A DNA stretch of 58,765 nucleotides from an uncultured Prolixibacteraceae bacterium (lineage in GTDB: Bacteria > Bacteroidota > Bacteroidia > Bacteroidales > Prolixibacteraceae): NCBI GenBank assembly GCA_913063265.1, contig CAJXZG010000023.1:1-58765 (forward strand), read 5' to 3'. Made by a program: the position numbers and the translations under genes. A model generated the notes under the pieces. It was given only the letters and a program-made list of their open reading frames with translations. It had not been told where the DNA came from and searched no databases. How positions within the stretch are numbered: position 1 is the first letter of the stretch; each line of letters starts with the position of its first letter. This document shows, one piece after another, positions 27,486-35,770 of the stretch.

Positions 27486-27502
27486 AGCTGATAAATCAGA
27501 AA

Positions 27503-27934
27503 ATGGTCGGCATGCAAATCAAGTTTTTAGCAATTACTTTTTTTCTCTTTTTTCTTGGAGTTAACACTTCCAATAATAAGAAACTCGTTGGAATCTGGGA
27601 ATTGGTTGAGTTTAAAATGGTACAAAGAGGGAAACCAACCACAAGTACCGAAAAAGACTTAAGAGATGCGGGCGCTGAGTGGAATCTGTATTTCTCGGAA
27701 GATGGTAGTTTTAAACAGGAGTTTAACATGCGAACACCGGCAATGGAGATGGAAACCGAGGAAGGAACATGGAGAACCGAAAATGACAGTTTGTATATTG
27801 AACTTAAAATTGATACACTGTCCCGTAATCTGAATTATTACTATGTAATGCTTGGAGATGCAGTTTCACTGACTCTACAACACCCAAGCTCGACGGATAA
27901 AATCGTTACCAGATTCAGAAGAAAAAGAGATTAG
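27503..27934 (+). CDS. Exported lipocalin-like protein
   Basis: A 143-residue protein with a signal peptide (KFLAITFFLFFLGVNTS). The start of the mature part, NKKLVGIWELVEFKM, and the later strands NLYFSEDGSFKQEF, EGTWRTENDSLYIELK and DKIVTRFRRKRD fit the lipocalin-like fold common in Bacteroidota (the LxGxW motif opens the first strand). It probably binds a small hydrophobic ligand, but nothing indicates which. The start may be the ATG at 27503 or 27512. Convergent with kynU, stop codons overlapping by 4 bp. Confidence 0.7.
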   Translation: MVGMQIKFLAITFFLFFLGVNTSNNKKLVGIWELVEFKMVQRGKPTTSTEKDLRDAGAEWNLYFSEDGSFKQEFNMRTPAMEMETEEGTWRTENDSLYIELKIDTLSRNLNYYYVMLGDAVSLTLQHPSSTDKIVTRFRRKRD

Positions 27935-29217
27935 GTAACTCCTTTTCTTTTATTGGAATACATTTCAAACTCTTTATTAGATATAATTTCCTCTATCCTA
28001 ATTATTGTTTTGTACACTTCTGTAAATGTTGTATAAAGAGGGGTTAATCCAAAACGAATATTATCCGGTTCACGAAAATCCGGGATAACCTTAACCTCCG
28101 AATTTTTGGGTTCAATTAATGCCGTACAAATCCGATAAGCTTCAGGGTGTTTTAAAGACACATGTGATCCTCTTAGAGCAGAATCAAGGGGGGAACCCAA
28201 TTTAAATCCCAATGGTTTTAAAACCTCGGTGTACAGGTAAATAAAATATTCCGAAAGTTTTATGCTCTTTTTATAAATATTCTCTATTCCTGCTTCAAGT
28301 GTTAAATTTAAACCGGGTTCGATTGCCAATTGACTTATAACCGGTGGAGTGCCTGTAAGAAACTTTTTAATTCCATTTGCAGGTTTATATTTTAAATCGA
28401 ATTCAAAAGGATTTTTATCGCCAAACCAACCCTGCACCGGTGAAAAAAGTTTATTCTGCAAATCTTTTCTGACATATAAAAATGCAGGAGATCCAGGACC
28501 ACCATTCAAATATTTGTAGGTGCAACCTACTGCCAAATCTGCTTTTGTTGTATTAATATTTATTGGAACAGCACCTGCTGCATGACTTAAATCCCATAGC
28601 ACGAGTGCGCCCTGTTGATGTGCCAGGCTTGTAATTTCTTCTGCATTGTACAGAAAAGAACTTTTAAAGGCCACCAATGAAAGCACAAGCAATGCAGTCT
28701 TTTTAGTAATTTTTCTTTTTAAATCATTAATATTTATCGAAATCTCATCATTTGCTTCTGCCAGTTTCAATTTATGTTTTGCATTTGAACCGGAAATAAT
28801 CCCCTGTAAAATGTACAGGTCTGTCGGGAAATTAAATACGTCGCTTACGATTTCTGTTCTTCCTTTTTGATAGGATAAGGCTGCTTTTGCCAGTTTATAT
28901 AAGTTAACCGACGTGCTGTCGCTTACAACAACTTCTCCGTTGTCAGCACCAATAATTTGTGCAATTTTATCTCCAAGTTTTTCGGATTTGGTGTACCAGT
29001 TTTTGTTCCAGCTTTTAATTAAATCGTTTCCCCATTGATTAGTTACAAGTTCTTCCAACATGGTTTTGGTATCTTCTGGTAATCTTCCCAAAGAGTTTCC
29101 GTCAAGATAAATTGTGTTTTTATCCTGAATATGAAAACGTTTACGAAATGGATTCAAACTGTCATTAAAATCCATTTTTTGTGCAAACACGAGGGATGAT
29201 TCAAAATTTGAACTCAT
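27931..29217 (-). CDS. kynU: Kynureninase
   Basis: PLP-dependent fold-type I enzyme, 428 residues, that cleaves kynurenine or 3-hydroxykynurenine to (hydroxy)anthranilate and alanine. Family landmarks are YLDGNSLGRLP near the N-terminus, DSTSVNLYKLAKAAL, SDVFNFPTDLYI, WDLSHAAGAVPI (the Asp that contacts the PLP ring), and CTYKYLNGGPGSPAF with the Schiff-base lysine. No other kynurenine-pathway gene is in the window, so it could serve tryptophan catabolism or NAD synthesis with distant genes. The SGNH hydrolase gene ends only 7 bp upstream, so the two are probably co-transcribed. Confidence 0.94.
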   Translation of the reverse strand: MSSNFESSLVFAQKMDFNDSLNPFRKRFHIQDKNTIYLDGNSLGRLPEDTKTMLEELVTNQWGNDLIKSWNKNWYTKSEKLGDKIAQIIGADNGEVVVSDSTSVNLYKLAKAALSYQKGRTEIVSDVFNFPTDLYILQGIISGSNAKHKLKLAEANDEISININDLKRKITKKTALLVLSLVAFKSSFLYNAEEITSLAHQQGALVLWDLSHAAGAVPININTTKADLAVGCTYKYLNGGPGSPAFLYVRKDLQNKLFSPVQGWFGDKNPFEFDLKYKPANGIKKFLTGTPPVISQLAIEPGLNLTLEAGIENIYKKSIKLSEYFIYLYTEVLKPLGFKLGSPLDSALRGSHVSLKHPEAYRICTALIEPKNSEVKVIPDFREPDNIRFGLTPLYTTFTEVYKTIIRIEEIISNKEFEMYSNKRKGVT

Positions 29218-29224
29218 AAAAAAT

Positions 29225-29950
29225 TTAATTATTGAGAATAATTTTTACCACCGGAAATATACTTTCCACCCACAGCGTATACATTGCTCCGGAAGGATGC
29301 AAACCATCAGATGCAATTAATGATGATTCAAATTTAGCAGTGCGTGATATTCCTGTGATATTTACATAATTTGCTTTTCTGATTTCCGTCTCTTCCCGGT
29401 TAATTCGGTTAAAAATATCGATTTCCTTTGCTATTTTCTCTTCGTTTGTTTTTCCAAAAGGAGTAACTCCATAATCGGGAATAGAAATCACTATTACTCT
29501 TTGTTCATTATTTCCTGCAAATTGAATGGCCGTTTGCAGCAATTCTCTGAATTGCTTCCGGTATTCAAGCGTATCCCTTCCTCGGTATTGATTATTTACA
29601 CCAATTAAAAGGGTTACCAGATCATAAGTACCGGAAATATTTGCCTGTTTTATTCCAAAGGAAAGTTCATCAGTGGTCCAACCTGTTCGAGCCACTATGA
29701 TCGCAGAATCCGTGTGGAAATTATTATCGTTTAGTTTTTTTACCAATTGAACCGGAAACCTCATCTCTTCCGCAACACTTTCTCCAATTGTGTAAGAATC
29801 TCCTAATGCCAGGTATTTTAATCTTTTTGGTTTTTCCTTAATTTCACTTTCCATTTTTACCTGGTTATAATTATCCGTAGTATCCATTTTTTCACACGAA
29901 AACCAAAGTAAAATTGATATAAGTAATATTGTCATGTTTTTATTTTTCAT
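29225..29950 (-). CDS. SGNH/GDSL-family hydrolase, lipoprotein-like
   Basis: A 241-residue exported esterase-like protein. The signal segment MTILLISILLWFSCEK has a lipobox-like FSC (Cys19), so it may be lipid-anchored. SGNH blocks are clear: block I YLALGDSYTIGES with nucleophile Ser, block II around GWTTDEL, block III GVNNQY, and block V DGLHP with the catalytic Asp and His. The substrate (acyl or acetyl ester) is unknown. It lies 7 bp upstream of kynU on the same strand. Confidence 0.87.
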   Translation of the reverse strand: MKNKNMTILLISILLWFSCEKMDTTDNYNQVKMESEIKEKPKRLKYLALGDSYTIGESVAEEMRFPVQLVKKLNDNNFHTDSAIIVARTGWTTDELSFGIKQANISGTYDLVTLLIGVNNQYRGRDTLEYRKQFRELLQTAIQFAGNNEQRVIVISIPDYGVTPFGKTNEEKIAKEIDIFNRINREETEIRKANYVNITGISRTAKFESSLIASDGLHPSGAMYTLWVESIFPVVKIILNN

Positions 29951-30050
29951 TCCCGTTCAATTATTTTTATGAAATAACAAATTGAACGTTTTTTCGGTTT
30001 GAAATTTTAATAAAATTTAATCCTCAAAAAAACTAGCAAACACCGGATGT

Positions 30051-31289
30051 TTATCTTTTTATTGGTTTTAAATTTTGAAAGTAAATATCAAGTGCAGCAG
30101 GGAAGGGCTGTAATGCTCTTTCAAAAATTCCCAGAGAATAAGCAATGGTTAGCCCATAATTGGTAATTGGTACACCGGCTTGCCGGGCTTTCATAATTCG
30201 GCTTAACATTTCTCTTCTGTTCCACATACAGGCACCACAATGGATTATTATCTTATATTTTGAAATATCTTTTGGGAAGTCATGTCCTCTTAAACTATCA
30301 ATTTCCAATTTTCCGCCTACATACTGAGTCAGCCACCTGGGTATTTTAACAGTTCCGATATCTTCACCAATAGGGTGGTGAGAACAGGCTTCTGCAATTA
30401 AAACTTTGTCCCCGGTTTTTAATTTGTCGATTGCCATTGCCCCACGTACCATTTCATTTAAATCTCCCTGAAAACGTGCAAAAAGAATAGAAAAAGAAGT
30501 CAGAGGAATGTAAGGAGGTGTATCGGCAGCAACTTTTAAAAATGCCTGTGAATCTGTTACAACCAATTTTGGTGGTTTATTAAAACGAGACAATGCTTCG
30601 CGAAGTTCACGTTCTTTTACTACAACTGTAAAAGAATCATTGTCGAGCAAATCGCGGATACTTTGCACCTGGGGTAGTATCAGCCTGCCTTTGGGTGCTT
30701 CCTTGTCTATAGGAACCACCAAAATAGCAGCTTCACCCGGACCTACCAGGTCAGCAAGAATACTGGGACGATTAATAAAATCTGCCGGAGCCGATTTTAA
30801 GAGCAATTCTCTAAGTTCAGTAAATCCTGTTCTATGAATTGCAGAAGTTTGCACAAAGCCGGTTTTTTCCAATTTTAAGGCTGCTATAATTTCGCTGTTT
30901 TTTTTGTATAAATCGGTTTTGTTAAAAACAACAATAAATGGAATAGCCCTGTCCTTAAACTCATTTATTATTTTTAGTTCGTATTCTCCCCAATCCTTAA
31001 AATTCGAAACAATAACACCCAAATCAGTACGATCAAAAACTGCAAATGTTTTTGTAATTCGTTTTTCACCCAAATCACCAAGGTCATCAATCCCTGCAGT
31101 ATCGATAAACAAAACAGGTCCAAGCGGCAGAAGTTCCATGGGTTTTTCAACCGGGTCAGTAGTAGTTCCGGCAATTTCAGAAACAATGGATACTTCCTGA
31201 CTTGTAAGCGCATTTAAAATGCTAGATTTTCCGGTATTCCGCCGACCAAAAATACCAATATGTAAACGAAAAGATTTTGGTGATTTCAT
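30051..31289 (-). CDS. hydF: [FeFe]-hydrogenase H-cluster maturation GTPase HydF
   Basis: Cytoplasmic scaffold GTPase, 412 residues, on which the 2Fe subcluster is assembled before transfer to HydA. The GTPase domain has GRRNTGKS (residues 15-22), the TTTDP switch, DTAG and NKTD. The C-terminal cluster-binding domain has the full CxH...HCxxC set: CSHHPIGED and IIHCGACMWNRREM. It lies downstream of aspA and two Cys-rich protein genes on the same strand, but two terminators intervene, so it probably has its own promoter around 31290-31347. No hydA is in the window. Confidence 0.96.
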   Translation of the reverse strand: MKSPKSFRLHIGIFGRRNTGKSSILNALTSQEVSIVSEIAGTTTDPVEKPMELLPLGPVLFIDTAGIDDLGDLGEKRITKTFAVFDRTDLGVIVSNFKDWGEYELKIINEFKDRAIPFIVVFNKTDLYKKNSEIIAALKLEKTGFVQTSAIHRTGFTELRELLLKSAPADFINRPSILADLVGPGEAAILVVPIDKEAPKGRLILPQVQSIRDLLDNDSFTVVVKERELREALSRFNKPPKLVVTDSQAFLKVAADTPPYIPLTSFSILFARFQGDLNEMVRGAMAIDKLKTGDKVLIAEACSHHPIGEDIGTVKIPRWLTQYVGGKLEIDSLRGHDFPKDISKYKIIIHCGACMWNRREMLSRIMKARQAGVPITNYGLTIAYSLGIFERALQPFPAALDIYFQNLKPIKR

Positions 31290-31347
31290 ATGTTGTAAAT
31301 GTCGTGGATGAAATTACAAATTCATTTTCATTCGAACAATGACATAT

Positions 31348-31375
31348 AAAAAAAGGGCGCTTTGGGCGCCCTTTT
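31348..31375 (-). terminator. Rho-independent terminator behind the 84-residue Cys-rich protein
   Basis: Read on the minus strand: AAAAGGGCGC, a 5-nt loop and GCGCCCTTTT, a 10-bp stem ending in a T tract. It lies 16 bp after the stop of the small gene and separates it from hydF. Confidence 0.85.
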
Positions 31376-31391
31376 CAATGCTATCTTTCGA

Positions 31392-31646
31392 TTATTTTTT
31401 TTCAGCTTTCTTAGTTGACGGACAACATGCTTTTTTTGATGCAGCGCAACTTTTCTTTTGTGCTTCACCACATCCGGCAACAGTTGCAGCCGATGCTGTT
31501 TTCGAATCTTTAGCTTTTGAGCTACAGCATGCTTTTGTTTCTTTTTTGGTTTCTTTCTTTTTGTCCTCTTTTTCGCTTGCCGACACACTTGATGAGGCAA
31601 TCCCGAAAGTCAGAGCCAATGCAAATACTAATACTAATCTTTTCAT
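31392..31646 (-). CDS. Secreted small Cys/Lys-rich low-complexity protein
   Basis: An 84-residue protein with a clean signal peptide (RLVLVFALALTFGIASSSVSAS). The mature part is almost entirely Lys, Ala, Ser, Glu and Cys, with three CC or CxxxxxxC groupings (ACCSSK, AGCGEAQKKSCAASKKACCPSTKK) and eight or fewer cysteines in about 60 residues. It has no recognisable domain. It resembles the neighbouring 111-residue protein in signal peptide and composition, so the two are probably paralogues. Located between aspA and hydF of the hydrogenase-maturation region. A metal-binding or sulfur-related envelope role is only a guess. Confidence 0.75.
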   Translation of the reverse strand: MKRLVLVFALALTFGIASSSVSASEKEDKKKETKKETKACCSSKAKDSKTASAATVAGCGEAQKKSCAASKKACCPSTKKAEKK

Positions 31647-31764
31647 GATTTTTTGAATTTACGTTTAAGTTGAATTATAAATAAAGGGTTTATAAATACT
31701 AAAAATATTAACAAACGACTGCAAGATATAATTTTCTTTAAAATCAAAAAAAAATGAAAGGCAC

Positions 31765-31795
31765 AAAAAAAGCTGCTCTAATTAAAGAGCAGCTT
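31765..31795 (-). terminator. Rho-independent terminator behind the KADGCATAK-repeat protein
   Basis: On the minus strand AAGCTGCTCT and AGAGCAGCTT form a 9-10-bp stem around AATTA-type loop sequence and end in a run of T. It lies 33 bp after the stop codon at 31828. Confidence 0.85.
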
Positions 31796-31827
31796 CAATA
31801 TTATTAAAATATTCAACTAATCTGAAC

Positions 31828-32163
31828 CTATTTATTTTCGGCTACTTTCTCAGTGCTAGCTGTTTTCTTTGAAGTACAGCCTTCTTTTTTTGCTGTTGCA
31901 CAGCCATCTGCTTTTGCAGTTGTGCTTGCTTGAGCTTTTGATGTAGCACATCCGTCAGCTTTTGCTGTAGCGCATCCGTCAGCTTTGCTTGATTTTGCTT
32001 CTTTAGCCGCAGTTTTTTCTTTTTCAGGAGATTCTGCTTTGTCATCTGCATCTGCAACAACAGTTACCTGATCATACAATTCCGATGTCATTTCTTCACC
32101 TGACATTGCCATTGATACTCCATAAGCGGCTACTAAAGCTAATACTAAAAATAATTTTTTCAT
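31828..32163 (-). CDS. Secreted protein with tandem KADGCATAK repeats
   Basis: A 111-residue protein from the ATG at 32163. The signal peptide KKLFLVLALVAAYGVSMAMS is followed by an acidic segment (about residues 22-55) and then imperfect 9-10-residue repeats: KADGCATAK, KADGCATSK, a Cys-less ASTTAK spacer, KADGCATAK and KKEGCTSKK. Each repeat has one Cys. The repetition is visible in the DNA at about 31880-31990. The gene stands 187 bp downstream of aspA with its own terminator. I do not know the family. Function might involve metal or thiol chemistry in the periplasm (inference from Cys content only). Confidence 0.75.
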   Translation of the reverse strand: MKKLFLVLALVAAYGVSMAMSGEEMTSELYDQVTVVADADDKAESPEKEKTAAKEAKSSKADGCATAKADGCATSKAQASTTAKADGCATAKKEGCTSKKTASTEKVAENK

Positions 32164-32350
32164 GGTCTTAAATTTTGAGTTATACATCTAATTAATAAAC
32201 AATTTTAATTTAGACTCAATATTAATAATTTATTTTCAATCTTGCAAAAAATATTTAAAGATTATTTTGTCTTTTTATTTGATTTAATGTTAAGTTGTTG
32301 AAAATGTGAGTAAAAGAAAATGTTAATGAAGTGTTAACTTTATCGATAAT

Positions 32351-33745
32351 TTAATAGCCCAGCTTACAAACTGCCTCAGGAGTAATCAATTCTTTATATT
32401 CTGATTCACTAAGGAATTTGATCTTAACCACAGCTTCGCGTATAGAAATTGACTCATTTTTAGCCAGTTGCAAAACTTCACTTGCTTTTTTATATCCAAT
32501 TTTTGGCAGAAGCGCTGTAATTGTAGCCGTTGAGTTTTCGACATTGAGTTTACAAAGCTCTTCATTCGCACTGATTTCTTTTACACAGTTAACATTAAAT
32601 AAGTTAACAGCTTTTATCAGAATGCTAAGATTTTCAAGAAGAGCATCAGCAATAAGCGGCAAAAATTGGTTTAATTCAAGATTTCCTAATCCTGAAGCAG
32701 TTGTTATAACCTGGTCGTTCCCCATGACTTTAACAGCTGTCTGTGCCACTGCTTCAGGAATTACCGGATTAACCTTCCCGGGCATAATTGAGGAACCTGC
32801 CTGCATTTGTGGCAGGTTAATTTCTCCCAAACCGGCGTCCGGTCCGCTTGATAACAACCGCAGATCGTTACTTACCTTGAATAAACTTGTGGCAAGAGCT
32901 TTTAAAATTCCCGAAACTTCAACAAAAACATCAGCATTTTGAGTGCCATCTATCAGGTTTTCTGCCCGTGCCAAGCCAATATTTGTATTTTCCCTCAAAC
33001 GATCGACCACCGTGAAAATAAATTGTTTTGGTGCTCCCAGTCCAGTTCCAATTGCTGTTCCACCCAGGTTTACTACCCTCAGTCTTTCTTCACATTTATA
33101 AATTCGCCAGCGGTCCCGGTTGAAAGCCTCAGCATATGCTCCCATCTCTCTCCCTAAAGTAGTTAATACTGCATCCTGAAGCTGGGTTCTGCCTATTTTT
33201 ACAATATGGGCAAACTCCTTTTCTTTATGCTGAAATGTTTCCTGAAGATTTAAGACCTGTTGCTCAAGGTTTCGCAATAGTCTTATGGCGGCAATTTTTA
33301 AAGCAGTAGGGTAGGTATCGTTTGTAGATTGGTGTAAATTGATATCATCCAGTGGAGAAACAATGTTATAATTACCCGGACTTTCATTTAAAATCTGAAG
33401 TGCCCTGTTGGCTATTACTTCATTGATATTCATATTGGTGGAAGTACCGGCTCCTCCCTGGAGTGCGTCTACCAGAATGTGTTCTGACAGATCCCCAACG
33501 GACATTTCATAACAAGCTTTTTCAATGGCATCTGCTTTTAGTTTATCATCCCAAAAATCAAATTGATTGTTGGTTTGTGCACATGCGAGTTTTACTTCAC
33601 CATAAGCTTTTATCAATTCAAAATGAATTTTCCTTTCGGAAACCGGAAAATTTTCAACAGCCCGAAGGGTGTGAATCCCCCAAAGGGCATCAGAAAGGAT
33701 TAGTTTTTTACCTAATTGGTCGGTTTCAACTCTTGTATTTGTCAT
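32351..33745 (-). CDS. aspA: Aspartate ammonia-lyase
   Basis: Fumarase/aspartase-superfamily enzyme, 464 residues, which converts L-aspartate to fumarate and ammonium. Signatures: GGAGTSTNMNINEVIANRA, LHQSTNDTYPTALKIA, and the superfamily loop GSSIMPGKVNP with the catalytic Ser. It reads in the same direction as hydG, whose stop is 68 bp upstream. Location among hydrogenase-maturation genes suggests a functional tie: ammonium is needed for the azadithiolate bridge of the H-cluster. It could equally provide fumarate for anaerobic respiration. Confidence 0.94.
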   Translation of the reverse strand: MTNTRVETDQLGKKLILSDALWGIHTLRAVENFPVSERKIHFELIKAYGEVKLACAQTNNQFDFWDDKLKADAIEKACYEMSVGDLSEHILVDALQGGAGTSTNMNINEVIANRALQILNESPGNYNIVSPLDDINLHQSTNDTYPTALKIAAIRLLRNLEQQVLNLQETFQHKEKEFAHIVKIGRTQLQDAVLTTLGREMGAYAEAFNRDRWRIYKCEERLRVVNLGGTAIGTGLGAPKQFIFTVVDRLRENTNIGLARAENLIDGTQNADVFVEVSGILKALATSLFKVSNDLRLLSSGPDAGLGEINLPQMQAGSSIMPGKVNPVIPEAVAQTAVKVMGNDQVITTASGLGNLELNQFLPLIADALLENLSILIKAVNLFNVNCVKEISANEELCKLNVENSTATITALLPKIGYKKASEVLQLAKNESISIREAVVKIKFLSESEYKELITPEAVCKLGY

Positions 33746-33813
33746 GACTTCCAGGATTACAGGATTTTCTGATATTATCTTTATTAATTAAGGACGTACA
33801 ACATAGCAGTTTA

Positions 33814-35211
33814 TTAACAATAAACATCATCTTTTCCGGCGGCTACTCTCTTCACCAGTTTTTCTGCACGCTGTTTGGCTATTCCTTTCATCTCTGCAAT
33901 TGTCTCATAAATTAACTTATTTCCTATTTCAGAAGTTTCAGGTGATGCATAATTCATCAAATATTCCTTAAAAGAAGAAAGGGCATTTGGACCACAATGT
34001 AATTTAATATCTCCCGGTTTTGCCAAATCCATAAAATCCATTCCTGTTCTTCCCAACCTGTAGCAAGCTGTACAGAATGATGGAATGTATCCCATCGATG
34101 CCACATCTCGAATCACTTCATCAAGTGAGCGGTGGTCTCCCAAACTGAATTGTCCGGAAGGATCATCTTCTGATTCTTCTTCGTATCCACCCGGATTTGT
34201 TCTGCTGCCTGCCGAAATCTGACTAACGCCCAAAGCAAAAGTTTCTCTTCTCATTTTTGCTGTTTCCCGGGTAGACATGATGATTCCGGTATATGGAACT
34301 GCCAATCTTAAAATGGCAACTATCTTTCTGAAATCGATATCTGAAACCGGGAATGGTGGATGTGATGCAATATTACTGTTGGTGGCAGGTTCTAAACGTG
34401 GAACACTAATTGTATGTGGACCAACATTAAATTTATCTTCCAATTCAAGAATATGTTGCATCATGGCCAGAATTTCGAAACGGTAATCGAAAAGGCCAAA
34501 TAAAACTCCAATACCCACGTCGTCAATCCCGGCTTCCATTGCACGGTGCAACGACCAGGCCCTCCAGTTGTAGTCTCTTTTTTTACCTCCGACATGCACT
34601 TTATTATAGGTTTCCCGATGGTAGGTTTCCTGGAATATCTGGTAAGTTCCAATTCCCGAACCTTTTAATAATTTAAATTCTTCGGTTTTTAAAGGAGCAA
34701 CATTTACGTTAACCCTGCGCACTTCCCCGTGTTCGGTTTTTACATCATAAATTGTTTTTATCGAATCAAGTACATATTGAAATCCCCGTTTGGGATAAGA
34801 CTCGCCGGCAACAAGCAATACTCTTTTTTGTCCCTGGCTTATCAAAGCTTTTACCTCCTTTGCAATTTGATTCTGTGAAAGAGATGAGCGTACAATATCC
34901 TTATTTGTTGCCCTGAATGCACAGTACAAACATTCGTTTGCACAAAGGTTTGAAATATAGAGTGGTGCAAATATTACCAACCTTTTTCCGTATATGGTTT
35001 CTTTAACCTTGTTGGCCGTATTAAACAATTCAGATAACATTTCCGGATCACTTATATTCGTAAGAGTTGCAACCTCATCCAAATTCAGCCCCTTCATTTC
35101 TGAAGCTTTTGCCAATACTTCTTTTATTTTTCCAAAGTCTGCCAGTTTGTTGGATTCCAGAATATCCCAAATTTTTTGTTCGTTAATAAAATCGGCGAGT
35201 ATGTTGTACAT
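33814..35211 (-). CDS. hydG: [FeFe]-hydrogenase maturation radical SAM enzyme HydG
   Basis: Radical SAM tyrosine lyase, 465 residues, that makes the CO and CN- ligands (as an Fe(CO)2(CN)Cys synthon) of the H-cluster. The SAM-cluster motif is CANECLYC (Cys90, Cys94, Cys97). The C-terminal auxiliary-cluster motif CTAC lies in PSFCTACYRLGRTG, near residue 388, so the enzyme looks intact and distinct from the ThiH paralogue. It is preceded by the TM1266-like gene (38 bp) and followed by aspA. Confidence 0.96.
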   Translation of the reverse strand: MYNILADFINEQKIWDILESNKLADFGKIKEVLAKASEMKGLNLDEVATLTNISDPEMLSELFNTANKVKETIYGKRLVIFAPLYISNLCANECLYCAFRATNKDIVRSSLSQNQIAKEVKALISQGQKRVLLVAGESYPKRGFQYVLDSIKTIYDVKTEHGEVRRVNVNVAPLKTEEFKLLKGSGIGTYQIFQETYHRETYNKVHVGGKKRDYNWRAWSLHRAMEAGIDDVGIGVLFGLFDYRFEILAMMQHILELEDKFNVGPHTISVPRLEPATNSNIASHPPFPVSDIDFRKIVAILRLAVPYTGIIMSTRETAKMRRETFALGVSQISAGSRTNPGGYEEESEDDPSGQFSLGDHRSLDEVIRDVASMGYIPSFCTACYRLGRTGMDFMDLAKPGDIKLHCGPNALSSFKEYLMNYASPETSEIGNKLIYETIAEMKGIAKQRAEKLVKRVAAGKDDVYC

Positions 35212-35249
35212 GGTAGTTGAAAGTTTGTTGTTTAAAGTTTAAAGACCAT

Positions 35250-35495
35250 TCATTTTTTAGCCAATCCGGATTTTACAGAAACTCCGGGAATGCTGCCCAG
35301 TTTTCCGGATAAAATCCCGAGTTCATCGGTAGTTGAATTAATTACAAGCGTTATTACAGAGGTGTTTTCTTTTGCGTTGGGCAGACCCGTGCGAGCAAGA
35401 ATCAAATCACCGTTTTTACTTAATACTTCATTTACAACTCCGGCGCTTTTTTCGCGGTCATCTATAATTATTCCTATAAAACCTAATCGTTTCAT
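35250..35495 (-). CDS. TM1266-like iron-only hydrogenase system putative regulator
   Basis: An 81-residue ACT-like/NikR C-terminal-like domain protein: KRLGFIGIIIDDREKSAGVVNEVLSKNGDLILARTGLP and ITLVINSTTDELGILSGKLGSIPGVSVKSGL. The TM1266 family is found next to hydE/hydG in many anaerobes and is thought to be regulatory; it has no DNA-binding domain of its own. First gene of the minus-strand run that continues with hydG (38-bp gap). Confidence 0.88.
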   Translation of the reverse strand: MKRLGFIGIIIDDREKSAGVVNEVLSKNGDLILARTGLPNAKENTSVITLVINSTTDELGILSGKLGSIPGVSVKSGLAKK

Positions 35496-35505
35496 TTGCT
35501 AAAAA

Positions 35506-35535
35506 AGTCGGAAGTCGGAAGACCGGAGACGGAAG
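35506..35535. repeat. Short heptameric tandem repeat
   Basis: Four near-identical 7-mers in tandem: AGTCGGA, AGTCGGA, AGACCGG, AGACGGA (35506-35533). It lies in the gap before the TM1266-like gene start and could overlap its promoter. The rest of 35496-35770 holds nothing I can name. Confidence 0.6.
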
Positions 35536-35770
35536 AAAACAAACCGCTCTACTCTACGAACTTCTGGTTAATATTTGTACTGCGGAAATGATTTAAGATG
35601 ACATTAGCAAAATAAGATAAAATTATGCCCTTTTACTTTTAACTTTTGCCTTTTTGAGTCCTCCCTAATGTCAGCCGAAGCCTTCCCGCAGGATTTTGGT
35701 GTAAAAATACAGGTTTATTTTATTGTCTGAAATGATTTTTGTGATAAGCGGGGTATGTTATAGAGCCTGT

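Noticed and set aside
31880..31990. CRISPR-like short tandem repeat array
   Set aside because: The DNA repeats are the codons of KADGCATAK protein repeats within an open frame; there are no unique spacers and no cas genes.
32418..32942. Plus-strand open frame of 174 codons opposite aspA
   Set aside because: It is antisense to a well-supported conserved gene and has no recognisable features; similar antisense frames over hydF, hydG, the transposase and the sulfatase were dropped for the same reason.
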